Below are positions 12,891 through 23,700 of a DNA stretch of 64,000 nucleotides, piece after piece. Within the stretch, counting starts at the first letter, position 1. Every line of letters starts with the position of its first letter. The position numbers and the translations under genes are program-made. Source of the DNA: Diospyros lotus (Eukaryota > Streptophyta > Magnoliopsida > Ericales > Ebenaceae); contig NC_068352.1 of the NCBI RefSeq assembly GCF_014633365.1, forward strand, positions 32,087,310 through 32,151,309. Direction: 5' to 3'. The notes under the pieces were generated by a model. The model worked only from the letters and a program-made list of their open reading frames with translations. It was not told where the DNA came from and searched no databases.

Positions 12891-14545
12891 TGTTGAGTTA
12901 CATAGATCTTATCATATGCGCAGCGGAAATTAAAATTTAATTTGGAGGTATCCCGTTTTTCAGAAATTATGGTTTAATAAAACGAAGGCATAAACGAAAA
13001 ATACCTCTTTGATGAAATCTTATTTCACCGTTAGATTTCCCGCCGTATAATCCTCCAAGTGTAGGATGCCGAGTCGGTCCACCCGAAATCACTTCTATTC
13101 AAGAATATCAAAGAGAGAAGATAAGTAGAAGAAATTTTTCACAAAAATTTCTAACTTACCTCTTGGATTCAAGAACACTTCTCCAAAATTCTCTCTACAT
13201 TCAAGTGAATCAAGAAGACACTTATGAGAGAAAATAAGAGTTTGGAGCTATTTATAGTTCCAATTAAAAACTATTCTTCATTAAATGGGTTGGGCTTCTC
13301 AAGCCCATTCCATTTAATGCAATTGGACCAAGCCCAATCCAATGGAATTTATTTGAATCCAATAGTGACATTGGGCCAAGCCTAATGTACTAGCAAAAGG
13401 CCCAACCCAATCTATGATTAAATAATTACATTCATAATATAATTATTTAATTACTCTTATTTATCCAATAAATAAATGCACTATAATTAGTAATTATAAA
13501 ATTACTAATTTATTTATTTTCTCTTTGAAAGTAATTTCTTTTTGGGTGGGACTTTCTGGGTCCACAAATAAATTGGCAACAAGAATAATCAACAATTAAT
13601 TCTCGTAAACCATGAGTGACATCTAGCAATATATCATGATTACCCAATTTATTGTGAAGCGGGTATTGTGAACCTTTTACTACGTTACCATACAATACGG
13701 TCCTTCTATCATCCTATATCCCGACAAGATATGAGATCATGGTCAGTAGGTCGAATCTCTTAATCTTGTCATATGACCAAATCCAAAATCAATCTTGACA
13801 AATTATGACACAACCCGTATGGAACAAATTCCATCGTCATATTACCTCGGCCAAGGATTTATCGTCAAGTGATTACTGGATCGCATAGGATATCCTCCTC
13901 ATAAATCTCGAGGTGATAGATTCCATGTCTAATGCACACATACCTCATGTATCACTGAATCAGGCACATAGATACGTATGATTATCCTTGATTAGAACAA
14001 CCACATGATATCGTTGATATCCTAATCCACCAATACACAGATATCCATGTCATCTCAGGTCTAAGGACTAGTTGTAAAATCGCAGCTAACATTAAATCAT
14101 TGACCCGTGAGAAATAACCCATGTGATTTAATGTTAACAGTCCCGTTCAGTGAACTCGTTCTTGTAACGAGCACCCACTTATCTTCCTTCTATAGCTCAT
14201 ACAGAATGGCACGAGACTCACCAACCTTATCTTTCAGTATCTCATACTGAAACAAGGAGGAAGACAATGTGCTGGCCTTTACGAGTTGCTATCATCCATG
14301 ATAGGAATTCTATGGCCAGGAACATGTTTATAGTATAACAAATTGTGGATTATCCGTAACTCGTATTCTTAACACTTAAGAATGGTATCCACTTCTTATT
14401 ATACTAATGGATATATGTTTTATAATTTAAACCATATTGCAATTTAAATAAAAACATAAACTTGCCATTTAAATAATATTTAAAGAATTACAAGATCGAG
14501 TCCCTTTGTGTCACTGGAACTGGTCTTTAGGGCTCATATCTAACA
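12891..14545 (-). repeat. 5' LTR of the copia element
   Basis: 1655 bp, same length as the LTR at 5282-6936 and the same sequence wherever compared. It should carry the element's promoter. On its right it abuts the 5-bp target duplication and the upstream half of exon 22 of copy A. Confidence 0.95.
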
Positions 14546-14550
14546 TTATC
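14546..14550. repeat. Target-site duplication of the copia element, other side
   Basis: The bases ttatc, identical to 5277-5281. Counting them once restores the exon 22 length seen in copy B (238 bp). Confidence 0.95.
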
Positions 14551-15270
14551 CTCTTCATCAAGTTTTGCCAAACCAAAATCGGATATCTTAGGGTTAAGAT
14601 TCTTGTCAAGCAGCACATTGGTGGGCTTAATGTCTCTGTGAACTATCTTAAGTCTTGATTCTTCATGGAGAAAAGCCAAACCTCGAGCTATACCAATGCA
14701 TATCTTGTACCTTGTCTGCCAGTCCAATTTCAGTTGGAATTTTTCTGGGCCTTCAAATTTAAAAGGAATGAGAATGCAAAATTATCAATTAAATGGCTTA
14801 TGCTTAAATATGCACATATATTTTCGAATATAAAGATAAAAAAAAAAAATATGATTTGAAGTTTACCATACAAAGCACGGGCAAGACTATTATTTTCCAT
14901 GTACTCATATACTAGCAACAGTTGACTGCCTGCAATGCAACATCCATAAAGCTTTACAAGATGAGGGTGTTGTAAGGCAGAAATCATCCCTATTTCATTA
15001 ACAAACTCGCGATTCCCTTGCTTTGATTTGGAAGATAGCTGCTTTACAGCAATTATGGTGCCATCTGTTAGAAGTCCCTAGAATTTTAAGATACAAATAC
15101 AGGGGATTTTTGCATCAGAAGAATCTTGTTGAAACAATGTGATTATCAAAGTTCAAATGAGATTACAGATCTAGATCCATTATTAGTTTTAAGGATACCT
15201 TATAAACAGATCCAAAACCACCTTCTCCAATCTTATTAGCAGCATCAAAGTTGTTTGTGGCAGCTTTAAT

Positions 15271-15273
15271 TTA
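15271..15273 (-). other. Premature stop codon in exon 20 of copy A
   Basis: The frame reads TTG AGG TAA ATT, whereas copy B reads TTG AGG CAA ATT (residues TLRQII) at the same place. A single C-to-T change on the coding strand removes the whole kinase domain. The stop lies before the glycine-rich loop. Confidence 0.92.
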
Positions 15274-15562
15274 CCTCAAGGTGAATGAACTTGTCTGCAG
15301 GTCTAGACCCTTTAGGTCTACGAAAGATGACAAGTGAGCTACAAGTAATTTTAGATATAATAACCAAACACAATCCTAATATTCTTAAGAATTATAAATA
15401 TTTGATTCCCACAAAGTATATTTACACCTTAAATTCCAGTAAAATAGTGTCAAGCTATTTTTCACAAGATGAAGTGCTAAATAATTTCACGTTTAAATAA
15501 TATTTTGTAGAAAAAAAAACAAACTTATATAGTTGAGGTTGATAAAGAGAATATTTAAAAAT

Positions 15563-15734
15563 GAATCATGCTAAATGTATATCACTTTTGTATATCTTGA
15601 GCTACATAAATGGGTATTATGACCAAAATACCCCTCGCTTCTATGCGCTTCACGCGCCTCTTTGCGTCTTATGAGGGACTTTTTTGTCATTGGTATACCT
15701 TTATGTAGTCCAAGGTATACCAATAGCATTTTCC
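15563..15734. mobile_element. 172-bp MITE, probably Mutator-type, in intron 19 of copy A
   Basis: It is flanked by a perfect 9-bp duplication, tttaaaaat, at 15554-15562 and 15735-15743. The ends are imperfect inverted repeats: GAATCATGCTA on the left and, reverse-complemented, GGAAAATGCTA on the right, followed on both sides by related words such as CTACATAAA. Copy B has an empty site at the matching intron position (ttttaaaattgcag, near 33387-33400). A 9-bp duplication is typical of Mutator-like elements. There is no coding capacity. Confidence 0.8.
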
Positions 15735-17299
15735 TTTAAAAATTGCAGGGGCTTAATTTGCCAAAAGAGTCCAGCAAAATACATCTCTAAGACTAGAGAG
15801 CATAAAAATAAAGATGAAGAGCTGCCATTTAGTTACAACTGTAAGCTTTAAAGTACCTTCATCCATTGTATCTTTGCGTCTTAGGCAGCCTTTCCACCAA
15901 AGGATACCTAGAAGCAAGATAATAACAAAAGCTACAGCAGTCACAATCCCAACCACTGCACCAGCGGACATGCTATTTCCACCTTCGGATGGCGGGGTAA
16001 AATCTGCATGAGAAAAAAAAAAAAAATGATAAGAGATTATATTAAGCCCATCAACATAGGGACCCCAAGTGACTTGCAAGTACAGAAGAACTATTACGTC
16101 ACACAACAGCCTATGAAAACAGATTCGACATATATAGACAGAATGAGATGATTCTATTTTCAATGTCTTTATTCATTCCTGATGAAACATGATTAAATAC
16201 CTTGAATCAATTCCCTAAACTATAATCGAACTGTAGCTCAAAAGGAATAAAGGAAACTATGAGAATAAATTTTTTTTCTCTACCATAAAGAGAAGGAACA
16301 AAATCCAGAGGCATATGGCTTACCAGGATCCACAGATATAGCTGAAATGAGAGGACCATATACTCCTTTATTAGGGACAGCAGTTGTGCCTCGTCCAGCC
16401 CAATAAAAGCGGATTTCCAGTGTGCCATTGGTCACAATTGCATTGTATGTCATTGTGATACTCCTACCAGCCCCACCCGCTTTATCCACAATGTTGAAAT
16501 CTTTTTCCACCAACTTTCCCTGCAACAATTCCTTATGGTTATGCTCTTACTTGGGCTCCTGCTTGGGTTAGCTTTCTTAAATTTTGAACAACGTCAATGC
16601 CAACCGGACAGGAAAATCAAATGATGAATTACATGGAAGCAATATCTCCCAATAAGAATCACACATAAAATAGAATATGCCAGCAGTATCCATTCTTAAC
16701 AAAGAACTGAAAAGACAAACAAATAAAAAGGGGGAAATTTTTCATACATCAGCTCTATTGGTGGTAGCACACAGCAAAAATCTACCTGAATGTAAATATC
16801 GAATACGCGCCTTCCAAGGCTCTTATATGTCTTGTCATCAGTAAACATGATTTCTGCAAAATGAAGGTTCACTGTGTAGTTTTCATTCATCAGGCAGAAC
16901 CCGTAATAGACCAGAGATAGGGGGGAAACTCGTGCATCCATGTACAATTCTGGATCCTTCACAGAAAGGATTGAAGTATTTTTCTGAATTAAGGACCTTG
17001 AACTGCGATCATCTTCGATGAGGTAACCTGTGCTACTAAATGCCCAATTTGTTTTACTTTTAGCGAACCCCGAACTCGTAGTGAGGGTTGTAGTATCAGC
17101 TTCATATTTGGTGCGACTGCTAACATCAAATTCTTCGCCACCACAATTTATGCGGAAGGAATACCGAGCTGATATAAAGCATAACCAGATTATTAAGAGA
17201 TGAAGAAAGAAGCAGACTAACAACCATCCCCCTCAATTTCAAAATCAAGTCCACATTTATCTATAGTTGCAATTTATATATGAGATATAGGCTTGATTT

Positions 17300-17506
17300 G
17301 TTTTAACATAAAACATTTTACATTAATTGGAAAACAATTTACATGTGAAAGTGCTTTAGGAAAAAAAAAAATATTGTTCATCTTAATTTCCAGTGTTTGG
17401 TTTGAATGTAAAATAGTTTTGTTAAAAAAAAAAAAACGTTTTCCATATTTTTTGTCATTCAAAACCGGAAAATATGCAGAAAAATGTTTTACTTTTAAAA
17501 GAAAAC
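17300..17506. mobile_element. Possible MITE in intron 16 of copy A
   Basis: The left end (gttttaacataaaacatttt) and the reverse complement of the right end (gttttcttttaaaagtaaaacatttt, read in two parts) are similar inverted sequences, and inner words ggaaaac/gttttcc also pair. Copy B lacks this stretch between otherwise alignable intron sequence (its intron joins gggatatac to tttaagtaagac). I did not find a clean target duplication, so the class is open. Confidence 0.4.
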
Positions 17507-18074
17507 AGAGCCATAATATTTATGTTTCGAGTAAAGACTATCAAGTGTTTCTCAGCAAATAAACAAACTTTGTGATCCACGAAGGCAAAGGCCAAACAGA
17601 ATTTTGAACAAGTCAAATAAGCTTCTGATTCCTAACATTTTCTAGGAACAACTAAGGCCTATCTTGCATCATTTCCAAAGACGACTAAATTCTTAATATA
17701 TGAAACTGAACGGGCACATGTTGAAACATGCCTCCCAGAGCATTATACAAACAAGTATGTTTCTGTTAAGAGTTCTCTTCGAAACAAACCTGAAACCAAT
17801 TCAGGTAATAAATCTAAGTGCTAGTTAAAAAAAAAATACAAAAAAAATAAAAACCACCAAGTTGTTTCATCAACTTCCGCGCATAAACACTCAATTTCTT
17901 GTGTCATGATGCAAACGAACCAATAGTTTGATAGGACCGGAAAGAAGAGTTAGCAACTTAAAACATCAGCTTCTCTAGCTAACAGTCAAGTTCTAGCAAC
18001 AAGTAGTATGGGCTTGATGTCAAAATAGATTTCTTATACAGTAATTGACTACACAAAAATCAAAAAGGAAAGAG

Positions 18075-18291
18075 GCCATCCATTGGCTGGTGCAAGCGGC
18101 GGTGGGTGGGGACAAACGACAGTAGGGGGGGGGGGGGGGGGGGGGGGCAACCTGAGGGCGGTGGCAGTTGGTCGGACGGGCCGACGGGTGGGGGCGACGG
18201 CAGGCGGTGGGAACGGGGGAGGCGACGGCGGTCTGTGCCGGTGGTGCGAACGGCGGGGGGGCGACGACCGACGATGCTCTTGACGAAGTGG

Positions 18292-18328
<37 letters not shown>
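18075..18328. repeat. G-rich island with poly-G and (GA)n tracts in intron 16 of copy A
   Basis: It contains an uninterrupted G run of about 22-23 bases starting near 18125, then GC-rich sequence with ggcgacgg/ggtggg words, and an AG dinucleotide run at about 18295-18327. Open frames on both strands are low-complexity (poly-Gly, poly-Pro, Arg-Glu) and are not genes. The corresponding intron of copy B lacks it, so it arose or was inserted after duplication. Confidence 0.8.
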
Positions 18329-18330
<2 letters not shown>

Positions 18331-21300
18331 GGCGGGCATCTTGACGAAAGTTTACAAAAATAAATTAAAAATAAATTTAAAAAATTCGGTAAGCCTTTCT
18401 CTAAAGGCTTCTCTACAAGTAGCTTAATCCAACTGGTAGCTATATGCAATAATGCAAGTTCCAATGCCATAATCTGTTCTTTTGGATCATTATTACCACA
18501 TCAACAAATCTAGGTTTATCAACCAAAGCATGTTAAAATTTTATGCCAAAATCATATCAATTACTAATACTAAGTTACAATTAGCGAGAGAATTTTAATA
18601 AAAAATTAAACAATTTAGATTTCAAAGGACAAACTTATTCAGGTATTAGACTTAAGGGCATAAACCCTACCAAGGGCTCTAACAATGTTATACAAACACA
18701 TTTAATCATTCAACGTCAAGGAAATATGCTTGAGGACAGTCACTCTTTAATGAATATAGAAATACAATATATGTAATATGTAGGAATATTACATATAAGT
18801 TTATATGATTTTTATAATTTTTTGAATCTATTATCTTTATCTGTTTATTTCAGACCCTACGCATTTACTGTGTTAATTTCTATCATATTTTTCACTTTTT
18901 ACATAGTTTTCACATCAGTAAGGCAAATCAAAAGGAGAGAACAAAACTTACTTTGACTGCAATCAATGGTTGTCAAGCAGGATGAAATTCCACTAACAAA
19001 ACAATTTGAGATCATTAAGTAGTCAGTAACTTATCATTATACTAACGTGAGAAGGAAACAAACCAAAGAAATTTTTTATCAAGCCTAATGTAATTCCTCA
19101 AATGTTTAAAACTTACGTGCTACCATTCAAAGAGCTGCCAAACAAGTTCCTATATAAAAACACAATAAAATGGTTAGAGTAAGATCTTGAAGAAATTATA
19201 ACAATTCTGAGTTACATGTATTCTTACACTTGATTCTCTTGACAATTTTGAGAGCTTGAGCTAAAATTGTTAAATGAAAGATCACTGCAATAAAATTCAC
19301 ACCACAATTTCATCAAATCTAAAAATTTACACTCGGTTGCTAATCTATGACCACTGGATTTGTTATAAACAAATCAATGCAATCAACATTATAAATGAGA
19401 TACCTATCAGTTTAATCTGGGGTAAGGCTATATGTCTAGAAATGCCACCTTTATGCAGTAAGTTATATTGTTCTAGGTAATTGTGCAAAAGAGACAGCTT
19501 AGTGTACAAGTTGCTTGCCACTGTAGGATCTAGGGGATTAGACATGTGTAGCTTACCCCCCACAAACAAGAAAATTGTTTCTGCAATTTGAACCCCTGAC
19601 ACCAGGTCAAGATTGAGAGGCCCTAACTCTGGCCATTGAAATTTTGTTTTAGGTTATTAGGCGGCAACAAAAATACTTTTCACAGATGTTGGACAGTATC
19701 AACTTAACACCTTATTCACACTAATTGAAAATCAAGATACATCAATAATATTCTTGTCCATTTTCTTCTCTCAAGGCCACACAATGGTAGCGTCATCAGT
19801 GTATAAAAATTAATCTAAGAGTATGCTATGGCCGTAGAAATAATCGTGGGACACATTACGGTAAGAAAATTAAATTCTTGACAGCTTTTGATGATCCAAT
19901 CCAAATTCCACAGACTTGCATGATAAATAAAGATTCATGATACTAAAGGACAGAAAGTACCCCATTTGCAAATGAACATTAAGTAGCCTAGACAGTAGGA
20001 GACTAGGGTGTGGAAGATAACTTACCCATTCTCTGATTTTTGCAGGATCCATTCAGGCACAGGTTCACTTAGTAAGTTCCTAGTTAAGATGCTAAGGAAA
20101 ACAAATATCACAAAGATTAGTCTGGTTATCAGTTGCTCACAGTATGGTAGCACCAATATTGGAGTCCATACATGTTATCTGTTTTTGCCAGATTACTAAA
20201 GCTGTCTGGAATTTTTCCACTCAACTTGTTGAAGCTCAGGTCTCTGCAAGAGAAATCACAATCAAGTTTTAAAATGACCTTTTTCTTATTAACAGATTAA
20301 TTTAGCAAAATGCAAAATTCAGAACCAGATATTAAGCATTATAAATTATAATCCTTGGAACATAAGTAACATTTTTGCAGCGTAACATATCTAAAGCAAA
20401 CACAAATTCTGGAAAAAAGCTGTTATTGGTTTAAACTCTTCCAAATGAGAAGTTTCAGCTGCCACCTTCAAATGTTCGCAACTTATCAGTCATATTCTTC
20501 TGCTTAATTATACATAAGAAAGTTGTCCACAAATGGCAGGGAAAATTATGTACCGTCACATGGTACTGAACTTGTGAGATGCGTAATGACATAAGATGAT
20601 TTATCACATCGCATGCAGCAAAAAACCCTTCCAAGAAATGTTAATAAATTAGATGGAAAGAGAAAGGTAAAAAGGATTTAAATACTAACAAAGTCTTCAA
20701 ACTTGTCATTGCCTCAAGATATTCAGGTAAAGATTCATTAAGATTGCAATTCCGCAATATACTGCAACAGAATGAAATGTGAACCACATAAAGTTAGCAG
20801 AAGATGATAATATATTCTTTAGTGATGCTGTATTACATAAACAGTCAACTTACAGATACTTTAGGCTTGTCATATTATTAAGGGGAGGAAAATGTGCTTG
20901 GGTTCCATTTAAGTCACTGATTCTCCTGCATATTTTTGTCCAGCTTAGAACAACATTAATCATCGAAAATTGCTAAATGGGCAAAAGTCAAAAGTCATGG
21001 GAGTAGAAGGCTTTACTGACAAATCAGTGATTTTGATCAAAAGACGAATGCCAGAAGGAATTGGACCTTCCAAACCACTAGCATGCATCACTCTGCATGA
21101 CACCGTTATAAATGAAAAAGTAGCTGAGAGAAAACTAAAGAATTGAACAATAGCTAACCAATGCAAAAGACAGGTCAAGCTCTAACAATTGGTCAAGATT
21201 TGTCCAGCTCTGGATGAAATCGGGTATCTTTCCAGTGAAGTAGTTGTCGCTAAGCCGACTGCATCATTTCAAATAATTATTCAATAGGCCGCTGGAAATG

Positions 21301-23517
21301 GAAAGACGGATAACTAGAGAAAGAAATTCGAAGGACCCGTGAAAGAAAAATAAACTTACATCTCCTTCAAGTTGGTCAGCTTTGAGAGTGTTTCGGGCAG
21401 CTCCCCCGTAAAATTGTTTGAACTCAAATGTCTTCGTCAACAAAATGGTGTCAACCATTAAATCAGTTGTCCTTCAACTTAAGAACATTCACTCTAAAAA
21501 CTTAAGTTGATAGAGAGAAAGATACAGATGGCAATATAACATTTCTGCACTATTTTTCATGTGAGGGATCTAATGAACAGCCTATCAAAGTATTGAAAAC
21601 CTCAACCAAATTATAAAGAATGCCAAATGGCTTGGAAATTGTAAATGATTCTACAAAAAACAAGATCTTACAGTGTGTTTAAAAGAGAAAGATTCCCAAT
21701 CTCCGGAGGAATAAGTCCTGACAACTGATTGAATTCCACAGTTCTGCAAACATCAAAATCAAATTCTTAGAAACAACAAGATGCATTTCTTTTTTCGAAT
21801 TCATGCAGATAAGCAAATGGGTATTCAGGATTTTACAGCTTGGCAAGCGTGCTAATGTTTCCAAGTTCCTTTGGGATTGGACCGGTTAGCCGGTTTACAA
21901 TGAGAGAGCTGCAAATGACATGACCCCACTATCATTAGAAACATAGAACAAGAAAAAGCTTGAACACCATTACAACATAAAGGAACGGATAAGAACACAA
22001 ACATGTTTATTAGTTGCGTGGTGCCCCATTCTAGAGGGATAGTACCGTTAAGGTAGTTGTGGCTAAGATCACTGCCCAATATAATACCAATAACATACAA
22101 TACAGTGAAATGGGTAATTAGGAAAATTTAAAAAAGAGGATAATGAAGTGTTGAATTGAGGGGAAAGTTGTTTTTACTTACATTTCTTGGAGGTAAGGGA
22201 GATTGACAAATTCTTTTGGGAGAGTCCCGTTAAGATTCTGGGATTTGAGAACTCTACAATTCAATGAAGAAGAAGAAGAAGAATTTAGGTTGCGTTTGAA
22301 GAATTCAGGAATTGACAGTGAAATTGGTGCTTCCTTTGTTGGATTCCCTTTATAACATTCCTTCACTCAATTGAATTCTTCCCTCTCAAATCGATTTATA
22401 ATATTCTTTTAGGTAAATGTATCCAGAATTCTGATAATTGTTATTTAAACCCCGTAGTTTAATTTAGTATTTAAAGTCCCTATAATTTATTTTTACTTTT
22501 CAAATATCCCCTTTGTTAAAGTAACTTAACTGAGCCCAAAAATATCATCACTAAAATCATATAGGGATCCAATAAGAGCTCTTAAATTAACATAATATAT
22601 TAACAGAATTTTAAATGATAAATTTTTTTTTATAAAGTTTACGTAAAAATAACTCAAATCTTAAGAATTAAATTAAATTTATTTTTTTATTTTCTTTTTA
22701 TTTGTAACAAAAAAATAGCATGAAATTTTATTTTTTTTATTCTTTTACCCCTCAAGTTTCATTTATTGTAATTGTTTCACTTGAGTTACCTTATTATATA
22801 GTAATTTTTTTATAAAAAATATAAAAAATTCATGTTAAATAGATTACGAATTGAATATATAGATTATAATTTTAATAAAAATTAAAGTGAAGATGATGTT
22901 CTGCTAAGACTTGAAATTCGAATTATATCAAAAAATAACAATTCAAATATTTTATACTAATTGTTGAAAAAAAAAATCATTATCGAGAAGATATTCCCGA
23001 GAAAATAAGAAACATACACGCTAGTGACATGGCAAACGGTGCTGTCCTTGAAGGAGCAATCACAGGAGACTGCATTCTCAAGCCCTTGACCTGGATTTTG
23101 GGTGACCCAGCCCTTCTGTCCACTGCACGGATCCACACTGAAATCCCAATCCTTCTTCCCCAAAGTCTTGCCAATTTGATTCAGAACGTCCACTGTAAAC
23201 CCCACAATCAAACTCAAATTAACAAGTAAACTCACTGCAACTGCAATCAAAATCCACAAACAAATAAAAGACCCCAATTTATGAAGAACTCATAGTCGTT
23301 TTCTCCAAAATCAGGGTTTAATCCACACGCAAGAGGTAATTATGGGTTCTCATAATTACAAAAAAAAAAAAAAAATCATCATCATCATATAAATATATAT
23401 ATTGTATATACCTTCACTGGCATTGAGGTTGGCTTGAGATGCGAAAGCTGGGAAGCAAATGGACATTGCACAAATGAGTAAAGCAAGAACTCTAGGCAAG
23501 ATCGTATTGTTCATCAT

Positions 23518-23535
23518 CTTCACAGCATCGAGTGG

Positions 23536-23567
<32 letters not shown>

Positions 23568-23700
23568 ATGCTCTCAAGGAGAGCTAGAGCTACCTGATGA
23601 ACTGATGAAGACCATGAAATGCTGAAACTATATATATATATATATATATGTTTTTGTGTGTGTGTGTGTCCATATATGGGAGAGCCGTCTCGGTTTATTG
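23518..23700 (-). promoter_or_regulatory. Conserved proximal 5' region of copy A with microsatellites
   Basis: The block ctctcaaggagagctagagct ... gaccatgaaatgctgaaac at about 23570-23627 is nearly identical to the one upstream of copy B (44117-44174), so it is likely 5' UTR or core promoter. In copy A it is flanked by (TG)n at 23549-23567 and by (TA)n/(TG)n at about 23630-23668. I do not assign a TATA box, because the TA repeats make any call arbitrary. Confidence 0.45.

Larger units (their letters stand above)
5282..14545 (-). mobile_element. Complete Ty1-copia LTR retrotransposon inserted in exon 22 of copy A
   Basis: The element is 9264 bp, reads on the minus strand and has the full set of parts: LTRs at 5282-6936 and 12891-14545, a primer-binding site beside the 5' LTR, a polypurine tract beside the 3' LTR, one open gag-pol frame of 1303 codons, and a 5-bp target duplication. 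The domain order protease, integrase, reverse transcriptase, RNase H places it in Ty1-copia. Both LTRs are 1655 bp and I found no difference between them, which implies a very recent insertion. It has an unusually long leader of about 2 kb with a GC-rich island and an AT-rich minisatellite. I do not assign it to a named copia lineage. Confidence 0.97.
4138..23517 (-). pseudogene. LRR/malectin receptor-like kinase, copy A: broken by a nonsense codon and a copia insertion
   Basis: Paralogue of copy B and member of the LRR-VIII-2 (At1g53430/At1g53440-like) family of plasma-membrane receptor kinases. Exons in gene order: 23412-23517, 23018-23192, 22182-22253, 22003-22071, 21837-21908, 21672-21743, 21360-21431, 21187-21258, 21021-21092, 20854-20925, 20690-20761, 20172-20243, 20026-20091, 19228-19284, 19117-19149, 18952-18992, 16786-17168, 16324-16519, 15857-16003, 15199-15317, 14867-15077, 14546-14750 continued at 5244-5276, 4914-5064, 4138-4551. 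Exon 1 encodes a signal peptide ([20 protein letters not shown]), exons 3-13 the LRRs, exons 17-18 malectin, exon 19 the membrane helix, exons 20-24 the kinase and tail. Exons 1-19 read through without a frameshift. Exon 20 has an in-frame TAA at 15271-15273, so the product should stop after about 655 residues, past the membrane helix but before the kinase. Exon 22 is also split after the DFG segment by the element at 5282-14545. A truncated, kinase-less receptor could still be made; a functional kinase could not. Confidence 0.9.

Noticed and set aside
18049..18470. Poly-Gly, poly-Pro and Ser-Leu-rich frames
   Set aside because: They are translations of poly-G, GC-rich and (GA)n tracts inside an intron.
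23549..23668. TA-rich sequence as a TATA box for copy A
   Set aside because: It is part of (TA)n and (TG)n microsatellites, so no single site can be supported.
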